Below are positions 1 to 10,182 of a stretch of DNA of 64,000 nt, one piece after another. The position numbers and the translations under genes were made by a program. The stretch's first letter is position 1. Each line of letters starts with the position of its first letter. The stretch is from contig NC_003279.8 of the NCBI RefSeq assembly GCF_000002985.6, positions 682,001 to 746,000 of the forward strand, given 5' to 3'. This DNA comes from Caenorhabditis elegans (taxonomy: Eukaryota > Nematoda > Chromadorea > Rhabditida > Rhabditidae). The notes below the pieces were generated by a model. The model made no database searches. It was not told the DNA's origin and saw only the letters and a list, made by a program, of their open reading frames with translations.

Positions 1-118
1 CCGTAAACCGACACTAGCGCGCTACAGTAGTCATTTAATGAGTCACTGTAGTTTTCGCTACAAGATATTTTGCGCGTCAGATATGTTGCGCAATACGCAT
101 TCTCAGAATTTTGTGTAC
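1..118. repeat. Right arm of a fold-back element (ACTGTAG/GCGCGTCA family)
   Basis: The sequence runs from a CCGTAAACCGACAC-like motif through CTACAGTAGTCATTTAA to GCGCGTCAGATATGTTGCGC and ends in GCATTCTCAGAATTTTGTG. The same arm, with its inverted partner, occurs at 22695-22945, 24988-25288, 61606-61978 and 62752-63280. Only the right arm is inside the window. It lies in an intron of the cytidylyltransferase-like gene. Confidence 0.8.
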
Positions 119-463
119 CCCGTAATAAAAATTCGAGTTTTTCTAAACAAAAAGTTTAATTTAAAAAACCTCTAATATTCGAGATATTCGATTGGCGATT
201 TATTGATCTATTGATTTTTCGATAAATATTGATTTTTCAATTTTTACAATATTCGAAACAATTATCGAAATTTCAAAAAACTAACAAAAAATATTTGCGG
301 AGGAAAATCGATAACTTTTCAATGTATATTTTCTGAAATTCCATAAAATTGATTTTTCTAAATTTAATTTGTTCGATTTTCGGGTTCTCGGTTTTCCTAA
401 TTTCTGTAATTTTGAGTCGATAATTTTTTGTTTTTTTTTTTCAATTGAAACTTTTATTGATCA

Positions 464-700
464 AGGATTTCTGGCTTCCCTCATAAATTGAAATAAGAAG
501 AGTTTGCCGAACTAGGCCATTCTGGCTCGGCCATATCTGGGGTAGAATTACGGCGCGTTTCGTGTCGCGTCGCGCCTCGATTTTAGTTGTAAAACTAAAT
601 GTATTTGTCCGTGTGGAGTACACGACTTTCCCACGCGTTGTCCGGCAGGTGATTGTCAATGGAGCGCGAAAAATGCAATGAGGAAAGCCAGAACCCCGTG
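464..700 (+). mobile_element. CACGG-ended non-autonomous element, copy 1
   Basis: This copy of a roughly 240-bp repeat starts near GGATTTCTGGCTTCCCTCAT and ends at CCAGAACCCCGTG. The ends are imperfect inverted repeats of each other. The CpG-rich middle contains TTGTAAAACTAAATG and GTGTGGAGTACACGAC. No open frame explains it, so I read it as a non-autonomous DNA element. Orientation is called plus when TTTCTGGCTTCCC is at the left end. Confidence 0.8.
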
Positions 701-931
701 ATTGATTATTGAGTTTTGGAAAACTATTTTAAAAAACCTGATTTGAAAGAAAATATCGGTAATTTTTCGGATTTTTAACAAGAAAAAGGTTTTTATTTCC
801 GGAAACTTTCATTTAATAATTATTTATTTATTGATTTCTCGGAAAAATTTGCCGAAATCTATCGAACTATAGTCGAACAATTGGACGAAAAGTCGAAAAA
901 AAAATTCTAGGCCACGAATTTCCTCTTCCAG

Positions 932-1427
932 GTTGACTTTATGTCACACGACGCTCTGCCATACCAAGGTCCCGCCGGAGAAGACATCTACGAGAAGCAC
1001 CGCACTGCTGGCATGTTCCTGGAGACGCAGAGAACCGAAGGAATATCGACGAGCGATTCGATTTGTCGAATTATCCGCGACTACGACACGTATGTCAGAA
1101 GAAATTTGCAGAGAGGATATTCGGCCACCGATTTGAACGTTGGCTTTTTTACAGTGAGCCTGGCCTAGAAAGGGGTGGCCTAGAAAGAGGTGGCCTAGAA
1201 AAACAAAACTCTTCCATTTTTTTCAGACCAGCAAATATCGTCTGCAAGACACCGTAGTGGGAATAAAAGAAATGGGCCGTGGCCTGCTGCAAACGTGGAA
1301 AACGAATGCGGATTACTTGATTGAAGGATTCTTGACGACATTTGCCATCAGTGATCCGAAACCGTTGCCGAACAACAAAAGTGCCGATGAAAATGTGGAA
1401 AATAGGGAGAATATTGAGAATTTTTAG
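932..1427 (+). CDS. Choline-phosphate cytidylyltransferase-like protein, C-terminal two exons (5' part outside window)
   Basis: Exons 932-1153 and 1227-1427 join in phase 0 and end at TAG 1425-1427. The first exon encodes [11 protein letters not shown], then [36 protein letters not shown] and DLNVGF. These are the signature blocks of the catalytic domain of CTP:phosphocholine cytidylyltransferase, the rate-setting enzyme of the CDP-choline (Kennedy) pathway. The second exon encodes a short tail ([20 protein letters not shown] and onward) where the family has its lipid-binding amphipathic helix, and ends with an acidic Asn/Glu-rich stretch. The tail is much shorter than in vertebrate CCT alpha and lacks a Ser-Pro-rich phosphorylation segment. 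Upstream catalytic exons, including the HxGH motif, lie left of position 1, and 1-931 is intron filled with repeats. AATAAA lies near 1450. From memory C. elegans has two such genes and this would be Y18H1A.11. Confidence 0.93.
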
Positions 1428-1938
1428 AAAAAATTCGTGTAAATTATGGGAATAAAAATTTGAATACTCGTGAATGTTTACTGAATTTATGCAATTTATT
1501 TTTTGAAATTTTCAATTTTTTTGGAAAATTTTTTTTTCTTAGGCTTAGGCTTAGTCTTTGGCTTTGTTTTAGGATTAGGCTCAGGCTTAGGCTTAGGCTT
1601 AGACAAAAACTTAAGCTTAGGCTTAGGCTTTTGATTAGGCTTAGGATTAGTCTGTCTTTCACTTAGGTTTGGCGTCATTGGCGAGCGTTAGCTCGCTATT
1701 TAGGCTTGGGTTAATTAGGCTTAGGCTTAGGCCTAGCTTTAAACTTAGGCTTAGGCTTAGGCTTAGAATCAGGCGGGCTAGGGAAAAAAAGAGAAATTCC
1801 AAAAATTCCAGAAAAAAGGAAAAAAGGTACATCCCGAAGTCGGGTCAAAAAATAAAGTGAAGAAATGAAATTTTCACGAAAATGAATGAATATTTTTGAG
1901 TCTCGCGGATTTATTTTCATAATCATATTCTGAACGTA
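1428..1938. repeat. Convergent 3' intergenic region with degenerate TTAGGC array
   Basis: The gap between two convergent genes holds a degenerate (TTAGGC)n array at about 1538-1770, with variants TTAGGA, TTAGTC and TTAGAC. The left side has AATAAA (about 1450) for the plus-strand gene. The right side has AATAAA on the minus strand (about 1910) for the kinase gene. Long frames across the array (RLRLRLRL or PKPKPKPK) are artefacts of the repeat. Confidence 0.8.
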
Positions 1939-4575
1939 TTATTGACTCGTCGTGTGGGACATTTCAATGGATTTTCCGTAAAAATCTCTGTAGAATTCCG
2001 CATCGGTCAACGATTCTTCACAAGAGCCAAACTCGGCGAGTCGGTCAAACAAATGTTTGAGCTCCTGAAGAGTAGTTCAAAATTATATATGAATTGATTT
2101 ATCTTGCAAACCTTTCTCCGTTTGTCGGTAAAAAGTCCTTCGGGGCAGATTTCCGTATCAATCAGACGATTTGCAATGTATACAATCCACATGAGATTTG
2201 TTCGCCTTGAGAATTTCTCCCAGTTGCCCCTGGAACGTTAATTTTTCTGAATTTCTAGAAAGGATATAGAAATAGCAACAAAAAAAAAAATTTATCCAAA
2301 TAATGAGCTATTTAATGTAGTTTATATTACTACAAATACTTTTCTCATAAGAACGTCTTGTTCTTGATAAATGTGTGCTTTAAGAAAAAAAAAAGTCAAA
2401 AATAGAGTCCTGAGATGTCGGGCGTTGTACCTATTAGGGGTGTCAATAAGTTCCGGGTCAAAATTCATAACTTTTTTCGTAGCAAATCGATTTTCTTGAA
2501 AATGTGGGAATTTATGTTATCAAACATGGTCTTTCATTTGACGGCACTTTCAAAAAGTTTTGACCACTCCATGTACCCTAGCTCGGATCCACTTTTTTCA
2601 GGCGTATGCCCGATCTCGCTTCTTTGTAACTTTCAATTGAGACTTATGTGCGGATTTTGATTTATTAAGTATACAATGTAAGAATACAATAAAAATTTGA
2701 GAAAAAATTCGTTCAAAAAAACAATTTTTTTGATCGGCAAAAAACCCTCGAAAAAAATTTTGTCGAAAACTCTTGATTTTTTGTACAGGAATGATGCAAC
2801 CAATTCTGAACAATTTTTTAACACATAAAAGTTTTGAATTTAAGGCGTCACACACAAGCGGCAATGGAAAAAATGATTTTTTAGTGAATTTTTTGAAATT
2901 TTTGAGAAATTCTCGAAATCTAAATATTAAATTCAAATGTTTTGTGTGTTGAAAAATTGTTCAGAATTGGTTGCATCACTCCTGTACAAAAAATCCAGAA
3001 TTTCCGACAAAAATTTTTCCGAGGATTTTTTTGACGAACCAAAAAAATTTGTTTTTTTGAAGGAATTTTTTCTCAAATTTTTATTGTATTCTTACATTGT
3101 ATACTTAATAATTCAAAATCCGCACATAAGTATCAATTTAAAGTTTCAAAGAAGCAAGATCGGGCATACGCCTGAAAAAAGTAGATCCGAGCTAGGGTAC
3201 ATGGAGTGGTCAAAACTTTTTGAAAGTGCCGTCAAATGAAAGACCATGTTTGATAACATAAATTCCCACACTTTTAGAAAAATCGATCAGCCACGAAAAA
3301 AGTTATGAATTTTGACCGGTAACTTATTGTGCTACATGCTTGTTGCGAAATATACCTATTTACCTATACCTATACCTATACCTGCAATTTTCTCTCATCT
3401 CTCGATATACTTCAAATTGTGGAGCATCTGGTCCTTCAAAAATCGTCGTATCCTCTTCCAAATCCCAGTAGATAGTTGTCGAATCTAAAATTATATATTT
3501 TTAATTATAAATTGTATATTTTTTTAATTTAAAAAATAACAAACCTTTCGAAATGCGGCTAAGTGTGAAATCAATAATATTGACCTTAATTCCATGGGTC
3601 CTCAGTGGAATTTTCTGCCCATGCACAGTGTAGGAGAGCTCTTCCACTCCGTTCCGATCGATCAGCACATTACTAAGATTTAAGTCCCTGTGCTCGAATT
3701 CAAGAGCTGCTTCAGCTGCAACCATTGAGAGAACGAGCTGGTGAATGATGGAAAATAGTTCATCTTCACTTTCAAGGACAAAATCTGCCAGCGAGATTCC
3801 ACCATTTGCCGAGACGAAAAGGATAAAGTTTTGATGTTCTGAAGAATAAACATCTGGCCTCAAATGTTCGGATTCATTGAGCTTATCGTAGGCATCCCAA
3901 GCTCTCAGTAATCCCTTAGGATATTCCCCCATGACTATTTGGGCTGAAATCATTTCGATAAAATTCGGCGTAGAATTCCAAGAATTTGGGTCTCTCAACG
4001 CCGACAGTTCCTTCATCACAATCACCTCTGACAAAACGGCGTGGGTTGTTGGAATTTCCACGGATTGATTTCCATAGAAACATCCGTTGTTTTCGAATGG
4101 CAAAACTTTGATAGCAACCGGTCTACCATTCCAGACAGTTGAGAAGACTTCACCGTACGCTCCTTCGCCGAGCTTCTTCACTTTTCGAGCATCTAGCGCC
4201 GACGTTGGTAGGCTACCCCATGGTTTTGCTTCTTTTTGGCCAACAACACGGAGAAGTTGTGCCATGGACGGATCTTTATTGTGAAATGTGATACTGCCAA
4301 TGGGGATATTTCTAGAATCAGGATGAGCTGACCGAGCACTTGGAGCTCTTTTGTTCAGTTCAGCAAGCATGCACAGTTCGAAAGCATGCACAGTGCGAAA
4401 ATGACTTTTCTGAAATTGTCATCAAAAGTTCATTTTGAAAATTCGTTTCGGCAAAAAATGCAAATGCATTTCTGAAACTCACCAGTTGTCTCTGAAATCG
4501 TCGTTCGTTGGTCATGTCGAGTGCAAGAACGGTGGTGGTGACCACTGCCGTCTTCGTGAACCGCATCCAAGACAT
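1939..4575 (-). CDS. Haspin-family protein kinase (haspin-like)
   Basis: Five exons: 4483-4575, 3545-4409, 3376-3484, 2112-2229, 1939-2064; all phases agree, giving 436 aa. Kinase features in order: glycine loop GEGAYGEV (about residues 112-119), VAIK lysine (about 132), HRDLNLSN catalytic loop (about 271-278), and DFT instead of DFG (about 311-313). The DFT and the late NWEKFSRRTNLMWIVYIANRL block are haspin hallmarks. Human haspin phosphorylates histone H3 Thr3 in mitosis, but worms carry many haspin-like paralogues of unknown role, often germline-expressed, so the substrate cannot be inferred. The catalytic residues look intact. The N-terminus is short (about 110 aa before the kinase domain). 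The start ATG follows an acceptor-like TTTCTATAG, suggesting trans-splicing. A 0.9-kb fold-back fills the intron 2230-3375. The gene is divergent from the pseudophosphatase gene. From memory this is Y18H1A.10. Confidence 0.93.
2437..3335. mobile_element. Large fold-back element inside kinase intron
   Basis: Left arm about 2437-2880 and right arm about 2890-3335 are inverted repeats. The left arm carries GGGTCAAAATTCATAAC, CATTTGACGGCACTTTC and AAGTATACAATGTAAGAAT; the right arm carries their reverse complements. A diverged relative lies at 23488-24395. There is no conserved coding frame, so it is a MITE-like palindrome about 0.9 kb long, contained within one intron. Confidence 0.8.
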
Positions 4576-6285
4576 GTTTCGGGAGATAACTATAGAAATG
4601 AAGTTTTGAAAAAAAAACTCAAGACCACAATTATTGAAACACGTTATTAGGCCAATAACTTCACACGTGAATTAATACATTATTCATGTATTTTTCTTTG
4701 ACTGTTATCACGGGTTTCTGGCTCACGGTAGTTCAGCCACGGTAGCACAGAAAATAGATGACCACGTTCATGATAATCAGTCTGAAACCTATATTGGCTG
4801 CTATCTCGAAAACTCTCTAAAAACGCGTTTTGAGAAATTATTGATTTTTTGGAGAAAATCAGAAATTATTGATTTTTTGGAGAAAATGGGAAATTTTTCA
4901 TTTTTATTGGGGAAAATCAGAAATTATTGATTTTTGGAGAAAATCAAAAATTATTGGTAATTTGAAGCAGGGGTGGGCAGCAATTGCCGTTCGGCAAATA
5001 CGCAAATTACCGGTGTGCCGATTTTCCGGGAATTTTCATTTTCGGCAGTTTGCCGGTTTGCCGATTTGCCCGACATTTTTCAATTTCGGCAATTTGCCGG
5101 TTTGGCGATTTGCCCGAAATTTTTCAATTTCGGCAATTTGCCGGTTTGCCGATTTGCCCGACATTTTTCATTTTCGGCAATTTGCCGGTTTGCCGATTTG
5201 CCCGAAATTTTTCAATTTCGGCAATTTGCCGGTGTGCCGATTTGCCAAAAATTTTCATTTTCGGCAATTTGCCGGTTTGCCGATTTGCCGGAAATTTTCA
5301 TTTTCGGCAATTCGCCGGTTTGCCGATTTGCCCGAAATTTTTCAATTTCGGCAATTTGCCGGTTTGCCGATTTGCCGGAATATTTCATTTTCGGCAATTT
5401 GCCGGTTTGCCGATTTGCCCGAAGTTTTTCAATTTCGGCAATTTGCCGGTTTGCCGATTTGTCGAAATTTTTCATTTTCGGCAGTTTGCCGGTTTGCCGA
5501 TTTGCCCGAAATTTTTCAATTTCGGCAGTTTGCCGGTTTGCCGATTAGCCCGAAATTTTTAAATTTCGGCAATTTGCCGGTTTGCTGATTTGCCAGAAAT
5601 TTTTCAATTTCAGCAATTTGTCGATTTGCCATTTGCCGGAAGTGTTCAGAAGGATTTTTTTATAATAAGGAACCACTTAAAACTGTGCCGTTTTGAAACT
5701 TTTCCCCGTTTTTTTAAGATGATTTCATAGAATTTGCTTACTTGGTTTGCCGAATTGCCAGAAGTTTTTCAATTCCTACAAGTTGCCAATTTGCCGGAAA
5801 CTTTTTAATTATGGCAATTTGCCGGTTTGCCGATTTGCCAGAAATTTTTCAAATTCGGCAATTTGCCGGTTTTCCGATTTGCCGGAAATTTTTCAATTTC
5901 GGCAATTTGTCGATTTGCCGGAAAATTTTTATTTATGGCAATTTGCCGATTTGCCGGAAAAAAAATCGTTTCCCGCCCACCCATCAGTTGATGAGTTCAT
6001 CTTTTTTTTGTGTCTCTCCCATCAATCTTAAACTCGACCCGGACTGGCAAACGCATATCTACAGTTTTCTCTTCTTAAAATGGTGGTCTTAAGTTTCGAA
6101 GACTATGCGTAATTTCTAGCGAAGTGGCGAATTTATGATGATTTTGCAATTTATCAATGAAAAAAACAAAAAAAGCATTTCCGCGTGGCAAATTATCACT
6201 GTTGTGCCGCGAATAGTACTGATATAATTTTTTTTTAAATTGAATCAGTTTGGAATTTCGAATTTTTGAAACAACCGCCGGCAAA
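4576..6285. repeat. Divergent intergenic region dominated by a CGGCAATTTGCCGG satellite
   Basis: About 4985-5960 is a minisatellite built from CGGCAATTTGCCGGTTTGCC followed by GATTTGCCCGAAATTTTTCA, a unit of about 44-46 bp repeated some 15 times. It is interrupted at about 5640-5740 by unique DNA. Just before it (4840-4960) is a short AGAAATTATTGATTTTTGGAG repeat. Open frames in all phases here come from the repeat. 6000-6285 should hold the promoter of the PTP-like gene; I see no clear motif. Confidence 0.85.
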
Positions 6286-9256
6286 ATGAATAATATACTG
6301 TGAGTTTTCAAAGATTGTTCCCCGGTTTTCTTGTAGATTTTTGTGCAATTTCAAAATTTCGACTTTCAGCGGAAACAAAAATACAAAAAGGTCGAAGAAG
6401 AAGGACGGAAAGTTTACGAGCAACACTGCTACTGATCTTGTTGAGGCCCCAAAACCAGGTGGAGCAAAAGGATCCAAAAAACCAAAACCATCGAAAGGAA
6501 ATGACGACAGGGGACGCGGCGAACCGGAAATGACTGCACAATCCAAAAAAACCAAGAAAGCAAAAAAAGTGAGACAGAAGAGAGATACAAAGGCACCGGT
6601 GAGTTCAATTTTATAGTTTTATAGATATAATTGTATCAGGGGTGGGCGGCAATTGCCGTTCGGCAAATTGATTTGCCGCCAAATTCGGCAAATCGGCAAA
6701 TTGCCGGTTTGTCGATTTGCCGGAAATTTTCAATTCCGGCAATTTGCCGGTTTGCCGATTTGCCGGAAATTTTCATTTTCGGCAAATCAGTTTTGCCGGA
6801 AATTATAAGACGGAAACACTGTCTTTTTGAATTGTTCCCGTTTTTTCTACATATTTTCATAGAAATTCATAGAGACAATTTGCCGAAATTTTTCGGCAAA
6901 TTGCCGTTTTTCCGGCAATTTACCGATTTGCCGGAAATTTCCATTCCGACAATTTGCCGATATGCCAATTTGCCGGAAAAAATCGTTTGCCGCCCACCCC
7001 TGAATTGTATCCCTTTTTAGTCTCCTGCAATGTCACCTCGATCACGTGAAATGCTGTCAGACAACAAAAAGACGACCGTTGAGGATGATCCAGCAGTTCC
7101 AATAACAACAAGTGTCGCTGGAGCAGTCACTTCTACGATTCCTGCTCTCATGTCCACTGAAAACGCGTTTCAGCCACCCAAAGACCTTATCTCGGGAAGA
7201 AAGCCAAAAGGTGCTCCGAACTTGTCTGGCAGCGTTCCACTTTCACACAAGAGCTCACTGACTGGAGGTGCAGATAAGTGGGTTGGAGAAGCCGTGGCAA
7301 AGAATTGGATGGATTCGATCGGTTAGCATCCTTTTTTTTTTGATTGGAGGCCCCGGCGGCGTAAAAATCGTGCCAGAGTTGCAAGAGTGGGCGTTTTTTT
7401 TTGTTTTTCTGTTGTTGGTGGGGCCTTATTATTATTTGGTCGATGGTGATTTTACTTTACTGGTGGAAATCCGCTAATAAAACTAAAAACATCGGGATAT
7501 AAATAAAAACCCAACTTTAAAAAGCGAACCAATCAGCAGTTTGCTCCGCCCACTATTCAACCAATCCAATGATTGGTTCGAAATTGGGTACTCATTTTAG
7601 AGGGAATTCAAACGGAAGATTAGCAAGTTCGGTTATTGTTTCATTAGAATATCATTGCTTATATATATATTTAAAAAATAGTGTACGTCATCAATGGGCG
7701 GAGCCTCTCCCATCGTGGTGAGACCCATCGTGGTGAGACACATCGTGGTGAGACCCATCGTGGTGAGACCCTTCGTGGTGAGACCCTTCGTGGTGAGACC
7801 CATAGTGGTGAGACCCATCGAGGTGAGACCCTTCGTGGTGAGACCCATCGTGGTGAGACCCATCGAGGTGAGACCCTTCGTGGTGAGACCCATCGTGGTG
7901 AGACCCCCATTAATTTTGGCGTGAAATTCAAATTTTCTAAGAACAATTTTTTGGCTTTTTTTTTAAAGAAAAATCTGGAAAATTCTAGCATTTTTTTAGA
8001 ATAATCTGGAAATTTCTTGAACTTTCTAGCTAAATCTGGAAACTTCTAGAATTTCCTAAAATAATCTGGAGACTTCTAAAAAAGATCAGGAAATTTCTAG
8101 AACTTTTTTAGAATCTTCTGAAAACATCTTTCTAGAGTATACTAAAAACTTCTAGAATTTTCATAAAATTCCGCGAAGCTCGAGGAAGAGATTTGTTCAA
8201 ACAATTTAATGTGGAGCCAGTCGGAGCACGCGCTTTGCGCGTGCGAACGGCTGGTTTTAGATATTTTGTAGTATTTTTCAAATCTTAAATTTTCAGACAC
8301 AGCAGAGGTGAAAAAGGAATACGATAAACTGCAATCACAGAAAATCGATGTGGAGAAGGACTGTAAAACCTGGAAATCCAACCCAAAATTTAACCAATCG
8401 GAAGACTTTCCTGCCTTGGACTCCAATCTCGTGAAACTTGGCAAAGACTATGTGAACATCAGTCTTGTAGATGTTCCATTGGGAAGAAATGTTCATCTCG
8501 GTCAAGCTCCGGTCACGAATACGGAAGAAACATTCTGGAAAGCTGTGTTCGACAAGCGAATCACTCACATTGATCTACTCGTCGGCGATGAAACCATCGA
8601 ATTCTTCCCTAAAAAGGCAGAAGATTATACAAATTATGGTCAGATGTGGATCAATAACCGCCGTGTCGAGTATGTCAATGACGATGTGTACCGATTTGCA
8701 ATTGAAGTAGTGCCCCACGGATGCTCCAACTCGATCATCTGCAATGTGACTGTTATCAGCAATTGGAAAGTGGACACTGTGCCTTTGAAACAAGCAATCG
8801 CCATCAAAGAGGCACTTGGTCTAAACTACTTCTTGCTGAAAGCACCCGCTGACGAGCATGCGATGATCGTCTCACCACGTGGAGCTGGACGAGCTGGCTA
8901 CTTTTTGGCACTTGCGGTTGCAGTCAACACAATTGATACAAAGCTTGCCGAACCATGTATTGCGGATATTGTCAAATCGATTCGCTCCCAGAGACCAAGA
9001 GCCGTGGATTCATTTTGTCAGTACTGCTCCCTGTACATTTCGTTGCTCTACTTCATCAAGGTATTGGTTTTTGAATTCTTGTAAAATGAGAGAATAATTC
9101 TCAAATTTACAGAAGAAAGTGACAAAACCAGCAGAAGGGGATAAAAAGCCAACACTGAGCAACAAATACATCTACAAGAAGTCGGTTGAGTTGACCAAGC
9201 AATTCACCGTTCTCCTTCTCGAAGCGAGTCAGCAAAGTGTGATGGGACCTGGATAG
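6286..9256 (+). CDS. PTP-domain pseudophosphatase (non-receptor type, Cys to Ser)
   Basis: Exons 6286-6299, 6370-6598, 7021-7321, 8297-9060 and 9113-9256 are all in phase, giving 483 aa. Residues 1-180 are a low-complexity Lys/Pro/Ser region. Residues about 190-460 are a tyrosine-phosphatase fold: NVHLGQAPVTNTEETFWKAV matches the usual QGP-NT-DFW block, followed by IDLLV and YFLLKAP. The P-loop reads VSPRGAGRAG (about 373-382) where active enzymes have HCSAGIGRTG. The nucleophilic Cys is Ser (about residue 374) and His is Val, but the Arg is kept. The WPD loop reads NWKVDTVP, also degenerate. It should therefore bind but not hydrolyse phosphotyrosine, or act as a scaffold. Worm families of this type are often sperm-enriched (family knowledge, not shown here). 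Two introns carry satellites. It is divergent from the haspin-like gene. Confidence 0.92.
6640..7005. repeat. CGGCAAATTGCC satellite in PTP-like gene intron 2
   Basis: About 360 bp of the same CGGCAATTTGCCG unit as at 4985-5960, beginning GGGGTGGGCGGCAATTGCCG and ending in the matching GCCGCCCACCCCTGA. The two boundary motifs are inverted repeats, so the satellite sits inside a pair of short terminal inverted repeats. The same GTGGGCAGCAATTGCCG motif opens the array at 4974 and a GCCCACCCATCAG motif closes it near 5985. Confidence 0.75.
7704..7905. repeat. 15-bp minisatellite in PTP-like gene intron 3
   Basis: About 13-14 tandem copies of GAGACCCATCGTGGT with variants CTTCGTGGT, CATAGTGGT and CATCGAGGT. 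Three frames stay open on both strands because 15 is divisible by 3; none is a likely protein. Confidence 0.9.
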
Positions 9257-10182
9257 TTCTTCTCCATTTTGAATATGGAAAAGCATTTGAAGTGATCTGG
9301 GTTTGAAAATGAAGAATTTTATAAACCCTGGATTATTTCCGAAATCTTGCTTCCTGCCTGCTGTCTCATTGCGGCTTGATCTGCAAAAAAAGCGGTAATA
9401 TCTCCCCCAGGAAAATGTGACGTCAGCACACTCTTAACCATGCGAACTTAGTTGAAACGTCTGCGTCTCTTCTCCCGCATTTTTCGAAGATCACACCAAA
9501 ATGGGATACTTTGACAACACGTGCCTGCCATCGCTTCCTGACCGGGGATTTTGTTAGAAAATTCGTGGAAAATAGGAAGAAACATTTCGAGAAAATGGAA
9601 TTATTGATTTTCTGATTTTCTCAAACAAAAAAAAATTAAAATCGATTGATTTCTGGCTTACCTTACCTAAATTGAAATGGAAGAGTTTGCCGAACTAGGC
9701 CATTTTGGCTCGGCTATATCTGGGGTATATTTACGGCGCGTTGCGTGTCGCGTCGCGGCTCGATTTTAGTTGTAAAACTAAATGTGATTTGTCCGTGTGG
9801 AGTACACGACTTTCACATGCGTTGTGCGGCGGGCGATTGTCAATGGAGCGCGAAAAATACAATGAGGAAGGCCAAAACCCCGTGTATTGATTTTTCGAAA
9901 ATTTCGGAAAAATCTCTTTGTTTTATTCATTATATTTCTCCTAATTTCTTTGAAATGTTCAAAAAATCTGATTTTCTTTTTTTTCCCGAATTTTTGAAAA
10001 ATCGATATTTGCTATCCATATTTCTCGAAAAGAAAATCGATTTATTAATTTTTTTCCGGTTTCCTGGAAGCTAATCAATTCAGAAAAAAGAATTAAGCTA
10101 TGAATATATACTTATAAAAGTCGTAAAAGGTATGGAAATATAAATTATTTTAAAACAGCGATTTCTGACTGAAGCATCTCAA
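9257..10182. other. Intergenic region with two mobile element copies
   Basis: A CACGTG-family fold-back remnant lies at about 9355-9530 (TTGATCTGCAAAAAAAGCGG, then TGACGTCAGCACA and TCTCCCGCATTTTTCGAAGATCA). A CACGG-ended element (plus orientation) lies at about 9649-9884. The rest is AT-rich DNA in which I see nothing. The flanking genes are convergent. Confidence 0.75.

Noticed and set aside
1444..1926. Open frames on both strands with [16 protein letters not shown] or LSLSLSLS
   Set aside because: They are translations of a degenerate TTAGGC hexamer array, open by periodicity, with no splice or start context.
4869..6031. Several 90-239 codon frames with FRQFAGLPICP-type repeats
   Set aside because: All three plus-strand frames and one minus frame are open at once across the satellite, as expected from the repeat unit.
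7633..8004. CRISPR-like regular repeat array at 7704-7905
   Set aside because: The units are 15-bp direct tandem copies without spacers, in an intron of a nematode gene; a minisatellite, not a CRISPR array.
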